Source: Sphingosinicella sp041916975
GTDB lineage: Bacteria; Pseudomonadota; Alphaproteobacteria; Sphingomonadales; Sphingomonadaceae
Reading direction: 5' to 3'
DNA: 64,000 nucleotides
Assembly (NCBI RefSeq): GCF_041916975.1
Contig: NZ_JAYRYK010000001.1
Coordinates: 3,410,001 to 3,474,000 of the forward strand
The first letter of the stretch is position 1. Each line of letters starts with the position of its first letter. The notes beneath the pieces are model-generated. The model was given only the letters and a program-made list of their open reading frames with translations. It did not search any database and was not told where the DNA came from. The translations under genes were made by a program, and so were the position numbers. This document shows positions 17,001 through 25,113 of this stretch, piece after piece.

Positions 17001-18184
17001 CGGACGTGGTGGCCTTTCTGGCTGCACTGGCCTCTGGGGCGCCTGTCATCAAAGTTTCCGGCCGTGTTGAAGGTCTGCCGTCGTTCTCGCTGCAACCCGG
17101 CCAGGTGATCGTGGGCGATGGCGATACCGCCGGTCTTGCATTCGCGGCGGACGGTATTGTGCTGACCGCGAACAACACGATCTCTGGTCTTGCGCTGCTT
17201 TGCCCAGCGGAGTGTTGCGCGCTCCGCATCGCTGCTGATGCGGCGTGCGGGCGGATCGCGCTCGCGGACCTGCACTGCGAAGGGATCGTGCATCTCGTTT
17301 TCACGGCCGCGAACGGTGACACGGTGCTTTATCTGCGAAACCTCTTCGTTTCCGATGCTGATGCCTCTGCCTGCCTGCCCCGCCCTTTCGGAAACGGTGT
17401 CGAGGTGCAGCAGGGCGCACTCACCATCTGGAATCGTTCGGAAACGGATACCACGATCGCCGTGGACGCGCGGGGCCTGCGGATCGGGGATGCCGGAAAG
17501 CCGGTTCGCGGTACCGGCCTGTTCGTGGCGGGGCAGGGGGAAACCGGGCGCGGGAAGGTGGTGCTGGAACGCTTCGAAACCGGAGATGTCCATTCCGATT
17601 CCGGTCTGCCTGAAGGCACTACGCAAACGGTGTCGGGCGGCATCTTCTTCCTGTTCGGCGTGGAAGGCGACGAGGTAGGCACGATCGGCGACGTATCCAC
17701 GCGTGGTGCGAATGCCGTGCCGATCGATACGTGGGCGAGGCTGGGGCTATGGACGGTGGACGGCAACGTCCGTTCGTTCGGACCGAGCGCGGTCGGTTTC
17801 GTCAATGCCGGCGACCTGGGTACTTGCAAAATCACCGGTACGCTCGAAACCTTCGGCGACGGTGCGCGGGCCTGCTGCATCTACGGTCCGACCGGCAGCT
17901 TTGTTGCCGATACAATCCGCACCCACGGCCGCGCGGCGACCGGCGTTCAGGTGGTGAACCGCCTGGAACGGTTGCAGGTTCGTTCGGGGCTGTTCACCGC
18001 AGGCGACGCGGGCGAGGGGCTCGTGAAAGGCCGGATGGTGGCAACGCCGGCGCATGGTGTGGAGGTGGAAGCCGGCGGCTATCTTGGTGAACTCGACAGC
18101 GGGGTGATCGAAGCGACGGGCCGCGACGCGCTTGCTGTTCACGTCGAAGGGACGCTTGGAGCGATCGTGCGGCCGCGTCTCTAG
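16997..18184 (+). CDS. predicted right-handed beta-helix protein of unknown function
   Basis: 395 residues without a signal peptide or membrane segment. The sequence is a succession of short beta strands separated by Gly/Asn/Asp turns, rich in patterns such as GLRIGDAG, GTGLFVAGQGE, GPSAVGFVNAGDLGTCKITG and HGVEVEAGGYLGELDSG, spaced about 20-25 residues; this is what a parallel beta-helix looks like. I do not recognise a named family or catalytic motif. It starts within the stop of the Rieske gene (ATGA overlap), so it is translationally coupled to an oxygenase. Its stop overlaps the convergent MFS-2 stop within CTAG. Confidence 0.7.
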   Translation: MTDVVAFLAALASGAPVIKVSGRVEGLPSFSLQPGQVIVGDGDTAGLAFAADGIVLTANNTISGLALLCPAECCALRIAADAACGRIALADLHCEGIVHLVFTAANGDTVLYLRNLFVSDADASACLPRPFGNGVEVQQGALTIWNRSETDTTIAVDARGLRIGDAGKPVRGTGLFVAGQGETGRGKVVLERFETGDVHSDSGLPEGTTQTVSGGIFFLFGVEGDEVGTIGDVSTRGANAVPIDTWARLGLWTVDGNVRSFGPSAVGFVNAGDLGTCKITGTLETFGDGARACCIYGPTGSFVADTIRTHGRAATGVQVVNRLERLQVRSGLFTAGDAGEGLVKGRMVATPAHGVEVEAGGYLGELDSGVIEATGRDALAVHVEGTLGAIVRPRL

Positions 18185-19410
18185 CGGAGCATCTCCGCTT
18201 TTGATCCACTGCGAAGCGCGAGAAGCGTTGCCAGCAAAGCAACGCCGGCGCAGCCAAATGCCGTTCCCGCGAAGGACAGGGCGAGGTCGGCGGATGCGCC
18301 CGCCAGCGGGCTTGCAAGTGCGCTGACGCTGAACTGCAAGACGCCGAGAAACGCCGATGCCGTTCCTGCGAAACCCTCGGGCGCGTGTCGCATGGCAAGC
18401 GATACGGCGTTGCCGAGCAAGATGCCGAGATTGGCCATCAGCAATACCCACAGCACGGCGAACACCATCGCTCCGGCGACGCCTGCAAATAGGCTGGCCA
18501 TCATCGCAGCCGTGATCAGGAATTGCAGCGCCATGCCGATCTTCAGCAAGGCTTCGTCGCCGAGCTTCGGCAGCATCCAGTTATTGATCTGGCAGACACC
18601 GATGAAGGCAACGGAGCTTGATGCGTAAAGGATCGAGAACTCCGTGCTGCTCCAGCCGTACTGGTCGATGAACAGGAACGAACTGCCGGAAAGCGTCGCG
18701 AACATCGTTGCCGTGCCGAACGCTGCCGCGATTGTCGCCAACAGGAAGACCGGTTGCCGAAACAGTTTGCCGTAGCCGGAGAAAATGCCTTGTGCGCGCT
18801 GTCTCCGCTCCGGCGGCAGGCTTTCGGGGATTCCTGCATAGCTCCACGCCATGGTCGCCAATCCGGCCACAAAAAGGAACAGGAAGATCAGCCGCCAGCC
18901 GCTGACGAGCAGAAGCGCGCCGCCCAAAAGCGGTGACACGAGCGCCGTGACGCCGAGAACCTGCATCATGATCGAATACAGGCGCGCCGCGGCGTCGGGA
19001 TCCCACAGATCGCTGATAATGGCCCGCGCGAGCACGAGCCCGGCGGAGGCGCCGATCGCCTGCAGGAAGCGCGCCGCAATGAGCAGTTCCATTGATGGCG
19101 CCATCATACCGCCAAGTGAACCCAGGCAATACACGGCAAGCCCGGCAAGGATCGGCCCGCGACGGCCGAAGCGGTCGCTGATCGGTCCCCAGAGCGCCTG
19201 TCCCGCTGCCAGGCCGATCAGGAAGATGGAGAGCGTGACCTGCGCTTCCACAACACTTGCATCCATGTCGCGGGCGATCGCCGGCAGGGCAGGCAGATAG
19301 CTGTCGATGGCCATGGCATCGAGTGCAGTCAGCATACCGAGCAGCACGATGGCAGGGCGTCGGAGAGCCCGTGATGACGATGCGCGATGAGAATGGCAGG
19401 AGGCGTCCAT
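18181..19410 (-). CDS. Bcr/CflA-type MFS efflux transporter (MFS-2)
   Basis: 409-residue 12-helix major facilitator of the drug-resistance Bcr/CflA type: first helix LLGMLTALDAMAIDSYLPALPAIARDM is the family hallmark, followed by GQALWGPISDRFGRRGPILAG. Would export a toxic substrate or intermediate through the inner membrane. Box 5 lies 37 bases upstream of the ATG, which itself has no clear ribosome site. Stop codon overlaps the convergent beta-helix gene. Lies downstream of the LuxR-1 gene on the same strand with ~50 bases between. Confidence 0.87.
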   Translation of the reverse strand: MDASCHSHRASSSRALRRPAIVLLGMLTALDAMAIDSYLPALPAIARDMDASVVEAQVTLSIFLIGLAAGQALWGPISDRFGRRGPILAGLAVYCLGSLGGMMAPSMELLIAARFLQAIGASAGLVLARAIISDLWDPDAAARLYSIMMQVLGVTALVSPLLGGALLLVSGWRLIFLFLFVAGLATMAWSYAGIPESLPPERRQRAQGIFSGYGKLFRQPVFLLATIAAAFGTATMFATLSGSSFLFIDQYGWSSTEFSILYASSSVAFIGVCQINNWMLPKLGDEALLKIGMALQFLITAAMMASLFAGVAGAMVFAVLWVLLMANLGILLGNAVSLAMRHAPEGFAGTASAFLGVLQFSVSALASPLAGASADLALSFAGTAFGCAGVALLATLLALRSGSKAEMLR

Positions 19411-19446
19411 GGCGGTGACGATGCCAAAGCGGCGCTGTCGCCGCCC

Positions 19447-19462
19447 TACCCTTGAAAGGTTA
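19447..19462. promoter_or_regulatory. LuxR/NarL-type box 5 (MFS-2)
   Basis: TACCC-TTGAAA-GGTTA, overlapping the last codon of luxR-1 and lying 37 bases upstream of MFS-2, indicating that MFS-2 has its own regulated promoter. Confidence 0.5.
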
Positions 19463-20257
19463 GTTGCGATCCGACCACCCGGCGAACAGGATGCCGAACA
19501 ATTCGGTCTGGCTGGAGATGTGCAGCTTCGCGTAAGCGCGTTTGCGGTGCGTGGTGACGGTGTTGGGCGATATGCCGAGCCGCCCCGCGATCGCCTCGGC
19601 GCGGTATCCCATCACGATCGCGGCGCAAACCTCGGCTTCGCGGCGGGTAAGCCCCGGTTGGTGCTCGGCGAGCAGGCGGTAAATCGTCTGTTCCCGGTTG
19701 GCGGTGCTCGCTTCAACACCTTCAGGTCGTCCCCAGACCAGTGCGGCGTGCCGCCTCACGAGGCTGAGGGCGAGAGGCAGGGCGAGCCGGAACCGGGCAA
19801 TGTCGTCCGCTCCGTAGCCGGTTGGGAACGAGGAGGCACCGAGATAGAGCGTGCTTCCTCCTGCGTGGCTGAAGAGCGACAGTTCCTGCGGGGCGCCCAC
19901 CGAATCAAAGTATTTCAGTCGGAAATCCACGTCCCTGTCCTCGCGGTTCTGGAGGACGAGTTCGTTTCCCCCTTGTTCGACGCGGTGTGCAATGAACACG
20001 GCGTCGGTCACGTGATCCTCCTCGGCATATTCGCGGGAGATCCGCCGCGCGCGCGCCGTCAGGCTTTCGTTGCCGCCCTCGGTGACGAGCACACGTCCCG
20101 GCAGCCCGTCGTCGAAGATTTCGATGGCGAACAGTACGGATACGGGTCCGATGCTCGCCACCCAGTCGTAAAGCGCGCGTTCGAAGGTGTCCCTGCCAAG
20201 GACATCGATCAGGGACGCCAGCGCCCGCCATGCGGCGCTGGAGGGCACGGCGTTCAT
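19460..20257 (-). CDS. LuxR-family solo regulator (LuxR-1)
   Basis: 265-residue transcription factor: N-terminal ~190-residue ligand/sensor domain, C-terminal LuxR/NarL-type helix-turn-helix (LTRREAEVCAAIVMGY...NTVTTHRKRAYAKL). No receiver domain with phospho-acceptor aspartate is seen, so it is probably a ligand-responsive solo, not a two-component partner. The recognition helix TV-THRKRAYAKL is shared with LuxR-2 and LuxR-3. Start placed at 20257 (GGAAGGAAG just upstream); the frame extends to GTG 20326 without a site. Box 6 lies 77 bases upstream of this start, suggesting autoregulation. Likely controls the 16-bp repeats in this island (inference). Confidence 0.85.
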   Translation of the reverse strand: MNAVPSSAAWRALASLIDVLGRDTFERALYDWVASIGPVSVLFAIEIFDDGLPGRVLVTEGGNESLTARARRISREYAEEDHVTDAVFIAHRVEQGGNELVLQNREDRDVDFRLKYFDSVGAPQELSLFSHAGGSTLYLGASSFPTGYGADDIARFRLALPLALSLVRRHAALVWGRPEGVEASTANREQTIYRLLAEHQPGLTRREAEVCAAIVMGYRAEAIAGRLGISPNTVTTHRKRAYAKLHISSQTELFGILFAGWSDRN

Positions 20258-20333
20258 CTCGGCTTCCTTCCGCGCGAAGGGATGGTGTTCGTTCCCAAAA
20301 CCAAACGTGCCCGAAATAACAGCCACCGGCCAA

Positions 20334-20349
20334 TACCTTCGCCGGGCGA
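20334..20349. promoter_or_regulatory. LuxR/NarL-type box 6 (luxR-1 / 20446 divergent region)
   Basis: TACCT-TCGCCG-GGCGA. Lies between luxR-1 and the plus-strand operon starting at 20446. A weaker match (TCATG-GTGGGA-GGGTA) follows at 20369-20384. Confidence 0.45.
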
Positions 20350-20445
20350 CAGGCGCTGATCGAACCTGTCATGGTGGGAGGGTATGGCTTTTTGCCGTGC
20401 CGTGCTTCAGCCTGCGCTACCGGGTCAGCTTCAAGGTGGGTGGGA

Positions 20446-20727
20446 ATGCAGATATATCTCGTTGTGGTGAAAGTGCGGCTTTGCCTACCCTATGCACATT
20501 GGGAATCGTGTTTCGATGCAGACAAACCGGCGCGCGCCGCTGCGGGGATAGAGGATGTGTTCCGCTATCCCGTGCAGGGTGAACAGGCCGCGCTCTACGG
20601 CGTGAAAACCGCGCACCCGCGCATGGTGCATGATTTCGTCTACGATCCGGAAAAGCGCCCTTTCGTGGAAGCATCCGGGTTCGTGGTGGGCCGCGAAGAG
20701 ATCACCATCTGCGAAGTCAACGACTAG
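20446..20727 (+). CDS. small conserved-looking protein of unknown function
   Basis: 93 residues starting MQIYLVVVKVRL, with an alternating strand/helix pattern and ending GREEITICEVND; composition suggests a small soluble alpha-beta domain of the dimeric-barrel kind, but I do not recognise a family. Purine-rich GGTGGGTGGGA lies directly upstream of ATG 20446. Its TAG stop overlaps the GTG start of the FAD oxidoreductase gene by one base (TAGTG), so it is a coupled partner of that enzyme, perhaps an accessory or small subunit (inference). Confidence 0.65.
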   Translation: MQIYLVVVKVRLCLPYAHWESCFDADKPARAAAGIEDVFRYPVQGEQAALYGVKTAHPRMVHDFVYDPEKRPFVEASGFVVGREEITICEVND

Positions 20728-22103
20728 TGGCGGCTTTCGGCGCGCCGCTTATCGCGCTGCCGAGCTCCCGCAAGACGGCTTTCGGCGTGATGCGTGCCGC
20801 GGCGTTTGCTGGCGATGCGGAGCTTCCGGCGGAAGTGGACGTGATTGTCGTCGGCGGAGGCCTGAACGGCGTGATGAGCGCCTATTTCCTCGCCCGGCGC
20901 GGTGTCAGGGTATTGCTATGCGAAAAGGCGGAGATCGCTTGCGAAGCATCGGGTCGCGCCTTCGGCTGGGTGTCCGAGCTGTTGCTCGATCCCGTAAAGA
21001 TGCCGCTTTCGGCGGAAAGCAAACGCCTCTGGCGGGACGTTCATGCCGATGTGGGGGAGACCGGATTCCGTCAGGATGGTCTGTTCTACTTTGCGGAAAA
21101 TCGCGAGGAGATGGATTTCTACGCGGACTGGCTCGCTTCCGTGAAAGGCGCCGGAGCGCCCGACACGCAATTGCTGACGGCTGCCGGGGTTCGCGCGCGC
21201 TTTCCCGGTGGGGTCGGGGATTGGGCGGGAGGGATTCTCGCGCCGAGCGATGGCTGCGCGGAGCCGCAACTTGCCGCGTCCTTGGTCGCCGGGGCCGCGC
21301 GCCGCGCCGGGGCGGTCATCATGACCGGCTGCGCGGTTCGCACGCTCGATATCGCCGGAGGGCGGGTCGCGGGCGTCGTTACCGAGCGCGGACGGGTTCG
21401 GGCGCCGCAGGTGCTGTTCGCGGGAAATGCGTGGTCGCGTTTGTTCTGCGGCAATCATGGTATCGACGTGCCGCAGCTGTTCTTCCACATGACGATGGGC
21501 CGCACCGAGCCGCTGCCGGACGGGCCGGTAGGCTGTGGCGGCCAAGAAAGCTGGGCGTGGCGCAGGCAGATCGACGGCGGCTATTCGCTCGGACGTCTCC
21601 GTGGCCAGAAGGTGCCCCTGACCCGCGATTGCATCCAGCTGTTTTCGCGTTTCATTCCGGCCATGATGTCCGAATGGAAGAATGTTTCGCTATCGCTCGG
21701 GGCCGATTGCTTCGCAGATTGGCGCCGGTCGCGCCGGTGGGGTGCAAATGATGTTTCGCCCATGGAGCGGGAGCGGGCACTGGTTCCGGTCCCGGACCGC
21801 GCCGTGTCGGAAATGTCCCTCAAGCTTAACTGCCGGGCTTTCCCGGCGTTCGAGGCCGCTCGCGTGGCCGAGTGCTGGGCAGGCGTGATCGCTGCGACTC
21901 CCGATAACATGCCGATCGCCTCTGCGGTGGGGAGTCTGCCCGGCTTCTACCTTGTCACCGGCTGTTCCTACGGCCTCACATGGTCGCCGGCACTTGGCAA
22001 GCTGATGGCGGATATTATCACCGGCGCGCCGCCGACGCTCGACCCCACGCCATTCCGCCATGCCCGCTTCTTCGATGGTTCCGCTCTTCGCCTGACACAC
22101 TGA
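20727..22103 (+). CDS. FAD-dependent oxidoreductase, DAO/amine-oxidase type (FAD-1)
   Basis: 458-residue flavoprotein of the DAO superfamily (D-amino acid, sarcosine or dimethylglycine oxidase-like). FAD-binding GGGLNG at 43-48 inside VDVIVVGGGLNGVMSAYFLARRG; a C-terminal SCSYGL-like segment TGCSYGLTWSPALGKLMADI typical of the fold. Begins with GTG overlapping the preceding stop. Paralogue of FAD-2 at 25070: both have a ~35-residue extension ending RAA-AGD-LP-VDV before the FAD motif. Likely oxidises a C-N bond of a secondary or primary amine, or an N-methyl group (inference). Confidence 0.85.
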   Translation: MAAFGAPLIALPSSRKTAFGVMRAAAFAGDAELPAEVDVIVVGGGLNGVMSAYFLARRGVRVLLCEKAEIACEASGRAFGWVSELLLDPVKMPLSAESKRLWRDVHADVGETGFRQDGLFYFAENREEMDFYADWLASVKGAGAPDTQLLTAAGVRARFPGGVGDWAGGILAPSDGCAEPQLAASLVAGAARRAGAVIMTGCAVRTLDIAGGRVAGVVTERGRVRAPQVLFAGNAWSRLFCGNHGIDVPQLFFHMTMGRTEPLPDGPVGCGGQESWAWRRQIDGGYSLGRLRGQKVPLTRDCIQLFSRFIPAMMSEWKNVSLSLGADCFADWRRSRRWGANDVSPMERERALVPVPDRAVSEMSLKLNCRAFPAFEAARVAECWAGVIAATPDNMPIASAVGSLPGFYLVTGCSYGLTWSPALGKLMADIITGAPPTLDPTPFRHARFFDGSALRLTH

Positions 22104-22118
22104 CGGCGCCGAAAACGG

Positions 22119-22134
22119 TCACCTGTCACGGGTA
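22119..22134. promoter_or_regulatory. LuxR/NarL-type box 7 (VOC-HDAC-DOPA dioxygenase operon)
   Basis: TCACC-TGTCAC-GGGTA, in the 150-base gap after FAD-1 and 120 bases before the VOC gene. Confidence 0.55.
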
Positions 22135-22253
22135 TGGATATGCCTTGCGCCGCTGCTAGGATTGCTTGTGGGAAATTTGTGGTCGGAGCGGTGAGACGGT
22201 CAGGGCCGAACAGGTCGCTGAAATCCGCTGTGTTTCTGAAGAGGGATAAAACC

Positions 22254-22805
22254 ATGCTTTGCAAGAGCCTTCACCATGCAGCCTTCCGCTGCAAGGACGC
22301 GCGGGAGACGGTTGAGTTCTACACGGGTGTGCTTGGTCTCAACTTCATTCACGCCATGGGCGAGGATCATGTCCCATCGACCGGTAAGTACAGCCCGCAC
22401 ATCCACATTTTCTTTGAAATGGAAGATGGCAGCTGCATCGCCTTTTTCGAATGTCCGGAGGACGCAGGCGAGACGTCCGGCCGTGATCCGGCGACGCCGG
22501 ACTGGATTCAGCACTTTGCCTTTCGCGTGAAGGATATGGACGTTCTGTTGAAGGCCAAAGCCGATATCGAAGCCAAGGGCATCAATGTCGTCGGGCCGAC
22601 CAATCACGACGACTTCCTGCATTCGATCTACTTCTTCGATCCCTCCGGCCATCGGCTGGAACTCAGCGTCCAGACACTGACACCGGAAATGGACCGCGTG
22701 CACCGTACCAGCGCGATGGCGGTGCTGGAGCATTGGGACGAGCGCCACAATTGGTCGGAACGTGAAAAAATCTTCGGCGCGCAATCGGGTTACGTTCACG
22801 CCTGA
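22254..22805 (+). CDS. VOC-family (glyoxalase/extradiol dioxygenase-like) protein
   Basis: 183 residues, one vicinal-oxygen-chelate module: begins SLHHAAFRCKDARETVEFYTGVLGLNF, second half WIQHFAFRVKDMDVLLKAK ends with SIYFFDPSGHRLELSVQ. Candidate metal ligands are His in LHHAAFR or QHFAFR and the Glu in RLELS. Could be an isomerase, a lyase or an extradiol ring-cleaving enzyme. Start at ATG 22254 with GAGGG before it; an upstream frame to 22134 is not supported. First gene of an operon with an HDAC-like deacetylase and a DOPA 4,5-dioxygenase-family protein. Confidence 0.85.
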   Translation: MLCKSLHHAAFRCKDARETVEFYTGVLGLNFIHAMGEDHVPSTGKYSPHIHIFFEMEDGSCIAFFECPEDAGETSGRDPATPDWIQHFAFRVKDMDVLLKAKADIEAKGINVVGPTNHDDFLHSIYFFDPSGHRLELSVQTLTPEMDRVHRTSAMAVLEHWDERHNWSEREKIFGAQSGYVHA

Positions 22806-22839
22806 GTTCCTACGCGGCGGTTGAAAACAGGGAGAGATA

Positions 22840-23964
22840 ATGAAGATGGGTACGCGGACCGGCCTTGTCTGGCACGAAACCTTCATGTGGCATCAGCAGG
22901 GCAAGTTTTCTGGTCTGATGCCCGCGATCTATCCCGTACAACCCGGCCATCACTATGAAACGCCGGAAAGCAAGCGGCGGATCAAGAACCTGTTCGATGC
23001 CTCTGGCCTGACACGCAAACTCGCGCACATCGAGCCGCGCCCTGCGACGGATGCCGAGCTGCAGCGTGTCCACAAGCCGGATTATCTCGCGCAGCTTGCG
23101 CGCGACAATGAACTGCCGGAAGCCTCCGCCGGTTTTGATGCGCCGTTCAGCCGCGGCAGTTTCGATTTCGCCCGGCTTGCCGCCGGCGGCGCGATCGAGG
23201 CCGTCGATCAGATCCTGAAAGGCGATCTAGACAACGCCTACCTGCTGGCGCGTCCGGTCGGACACCATGCGGAATCGGGCATTGGCAAGGGCTTCTGCCT
23301 GGTCAATAACGCGTCGATCGCTGCGGCCCACGCGCTTGCCTCGGGGCTGGAGCGCGTGGCGTTCGTCGACGTCGATGTGCATCACGGCAACGGCGCTGAG
23401 GAAATCTTCTGGCGCGATCCGCGCGTGCTCACCATTTCCGTGCACCAGGACCGCTGGTTCCCGCCGGATACGGGCGACGTTTCCGCTGTCGGGGAGGGGC
23501 CTGGCAAGGGTTTCAACCTCAACATCCCGCTTCCCGCCGGATGCGGCTTCGGCGCCTACAAGGCAGTGGTGGACGAGGTCATCGTGCCGGCGCTCGAGAT
23601 TTATCGCCCGCAGATGCTGTTCGTGCCGTTCGGCTTCGATGCTGGCGCGCAGGATCCGCTGGGCCGGATGATCCTCGGTTCGAACCACTTCCGTTATATC
23701 GCGTCCGAACTGAGGGCTGCCTCACAGCGCCATTGTGGGGGCAAGATGCTGGTCACGCACGAGGGCGGTTATAACGAGGCGACGACACCGTTCATGGCGC
23801 TCGCCATGATCGAAGCGGTTTCGGGCATCGACAGCGGCGTCACGGACCCCTATGGCGCGATCATGGACGGTATGCCGGGACACGAAATTTTGCCGCATCA
23901 GCGTGCAGCGGTGGATGCCGCACGAGCGAATCTGGACGGGATCCGCGCTGCAACGGGGGCATGA
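22840..23964 (+). CDS. histone-deacetylase-superfamily amidohydrolase (acetylpolyamine-amidohydrolase-like)
   Basis: 374-residue zinc deacetylase of the arginase/HDAC fold. The active-site pair is His142-His143 (GHHAESG), zinc ligands are Asp179 and His181 in DVDVHHGNG and Asp267 in FDAGAQDP; GGYNE near the C terminus closes the site. Bacterial members remove acetyl or similar acyl groups from amines such as acetylpolyamines. Purine-rich GGGAGAG precedes ATG. Overlaps the next gene by 4 bases (ATGA). In a catabolic operon it most probably deacylates an N-acyl amine substrate (inference), not histones. Confidence 0.88.
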   Translation: MKMGTRTGLVWHETFMWHQQGKFSGLMPAIYPVQPGHHYETPESKRRIKNLFDASGLTRKLAHIEPRPATDAELQRVHKPDYLAQLARDNELPEASAGFDAPFSRGSFDFARLAAGGAIEAVDQILKGDLDNAYLLARPVGHHAESGIGKGFCLVNNASIAAAHALASGLERVAFVDVDVHHGNGAEEIFWRDPRVLTISVHQDRWFPPDTGDVSAVGEGPGKGFNLNIPLPAGCGFGAYKAVVDEVIVPALEIYRPQMLFVPFGFDAGAQDPLGRMILGSNHFRYIASELRAASQRHCGGKMLVTHEGGYNEATTPFMALAMIEAVSGIDSGVTDPYGAIMDGMPGHEILPHQRAAVDAARANLDGIRAATGA

Positions 23965-24293
23965 CCGGCGAGATCGCCAACTATCACGCGCACATCTATT
24001 TCGATGTGCATCAGGCCGATATCGCACGTTCGCTCGGAGAATGCGTGCTGGCGCGCTTCTCCGATGTCAGGATGGGGCGGGTCCATCTCGTTCCCGTCGG
24101 ACCGCATCCGCGTGGCAGTTGCCAGCTGACCGTACCGCGCGCGCAGCTTGCCGAGGTACTTGAATATCTCCTTGTCCATCGGGGCGACCTCACCATCTTC
24201 GTCCACGCGAACACCGGAGATGATTTCGCTGATCACACGCAGTATGTGATGTGGCTCGGCTCCAGCGAAACGCTCGACCTGTCGGGCTTCTGA
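23961..24293 (+). CDS. DOPA 4,5-dioxygenase family protein
   Basis: 110-residue protein of the DOPA 4,5-dioxygenase family, which cleaves catechols extradiol in betalain biosynthesis and in some bacterial catabolic clusters. Metal-binding candidates: His in YHAHIYFD, the conserved GPHPRGSCQL, and His in TIFVHANTGDDFADHTQYVMWLG. Translationally coupled to the HDAC-like gene by ATGA. Together with the VOC protein it would give the operon ring-opening capacity for a catechol bearing a side chain. Convergent with luxR-2, 7 bases apart. Confidence 0.88.
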   Translation: MTGEIANYHAHIYFDVHQADIARSLGECVLARFSDVRMGRVHLVPVGPHPRGSCQLTVPRAQLAEVLEYLLVHRGDLTIFVHANTGDDFADHTQYVMWLGSSETLDLSGF

Positions 24294-24300
24294 AGGCGCC

Positions 24301-25113
24301 CTAGCCAACTACGCCGTAGGGTGTGGAGGAGGGGACATAAATCTGCGCGAACAGCTCCGCCTTGCTGGAAACGCGCAGTTTTGCATACGCCCGCTTCCGG
24401 TGCGTGGCGACAGTATGCTGTGAGATGTTGAGGTTGAGGGCGATAGCCTCGGAGGAATAGCCCTTGGCGACGAGCACGCAGATCTCCGCCTCCCGCGACG
24501 TTAATCCGCAAGGATGCTCCATGAGCATTGCGTGAATCTGCTCGAATTCGCTGGGCCTTTCGGCATTCGCCGCCGTGGCTTCTACGATCTGTCGGTGCTT
24601 CTGCATCAGCGCGAGGATGAGGGAAGCCTGCTGGCGGACAAAGTCCTGCTCCTCATCCGAAAAATGCTCCGCGCATAGGCCGATATAGAGCAGCTCCGGG
24701 CCTTCTCCGTCGAAAACGGCGATCTCTTCCCGATTTCCGAATCTTTCAAAATAGCGTTCGCGGAAATCCCGGTCCTCGAAGTCCTCGACATGATGCAGTC
24801 GGACCGTGGGGCCAGGCGACTTTTCCTGGCGGACCTCGCGCAGTGTCTTGTCGGTTCGGAAATCAGTTCCGGCATAGGTACGTGCGGCATCCTTGGCGCG
24901 GCTGCGCATACGCGCCGACAGCGTTTCCGTCATCAGGTGAATGGCGCCGTCGTCCTCCGGGCGTATGGCGTAGGCGAACAGCAGCTTTGCCGATACTCCT
25001 TTGCGCAGATACTCGTGCAAGGCTCTCGAAAACCCCGGCGTGCCGAGTGCTTCCACCACCTGCGCGAGGTCAACTGCGGAAGACGAGCCGGGAGCCATCG
25101 AAGAAGCGCTCAT
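24301..25113 (-). CDS. LuxR-family solo regulator (LuxR-2)
   Basis: 270 residues: N-terminal sensor-like domain of ~190 residues, C-terminal HTH LTSREAEICVLVAKGY...HTVATHRKRAYAKLRVSS. No receiver aspartate pocket is visible. It reads like LuxR-1 and LuxR-3 over the whole HTH but diverges in the sensor half, as expected for paralogues with different ligands. Its start (25113; alternative 25098) is inside the FAD-2 gene, a 44-base overlap on the same strand, so the two are co-transcribed and likely governed by boxes 8 and 9. Confidence 0.85.
   Translation of the reverse strand: MSASSMAPGSSSAVDLAQVVEALGTPGFSRALHEYLRKGVSAKLLFAYAIRPEDDGAIHLMTETLSARMRSRAKDAARTYAGTDFRTDKTLREVRQEKSPGPTVRLHHVEDFEDRDFRERYFERFGNREEIAVFDGEGPELLYIGLCAEHFSDEEQDFVRQQASLILALMQKHRQIVEATAANAERPSEFEQIHAMLMEHPCGLTSREAEICVLVAKGYSSEAIALNLNISQHTVATHRKRAYAKLRVSSKAELFAQIYVPSSTPYGVVG

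Noticed and set aside
20369..20384. TCATG-GTGGGA-GGGTA near box 6
   Set aside because: Left half is poor; could be a secondary site but not strong enough to list.
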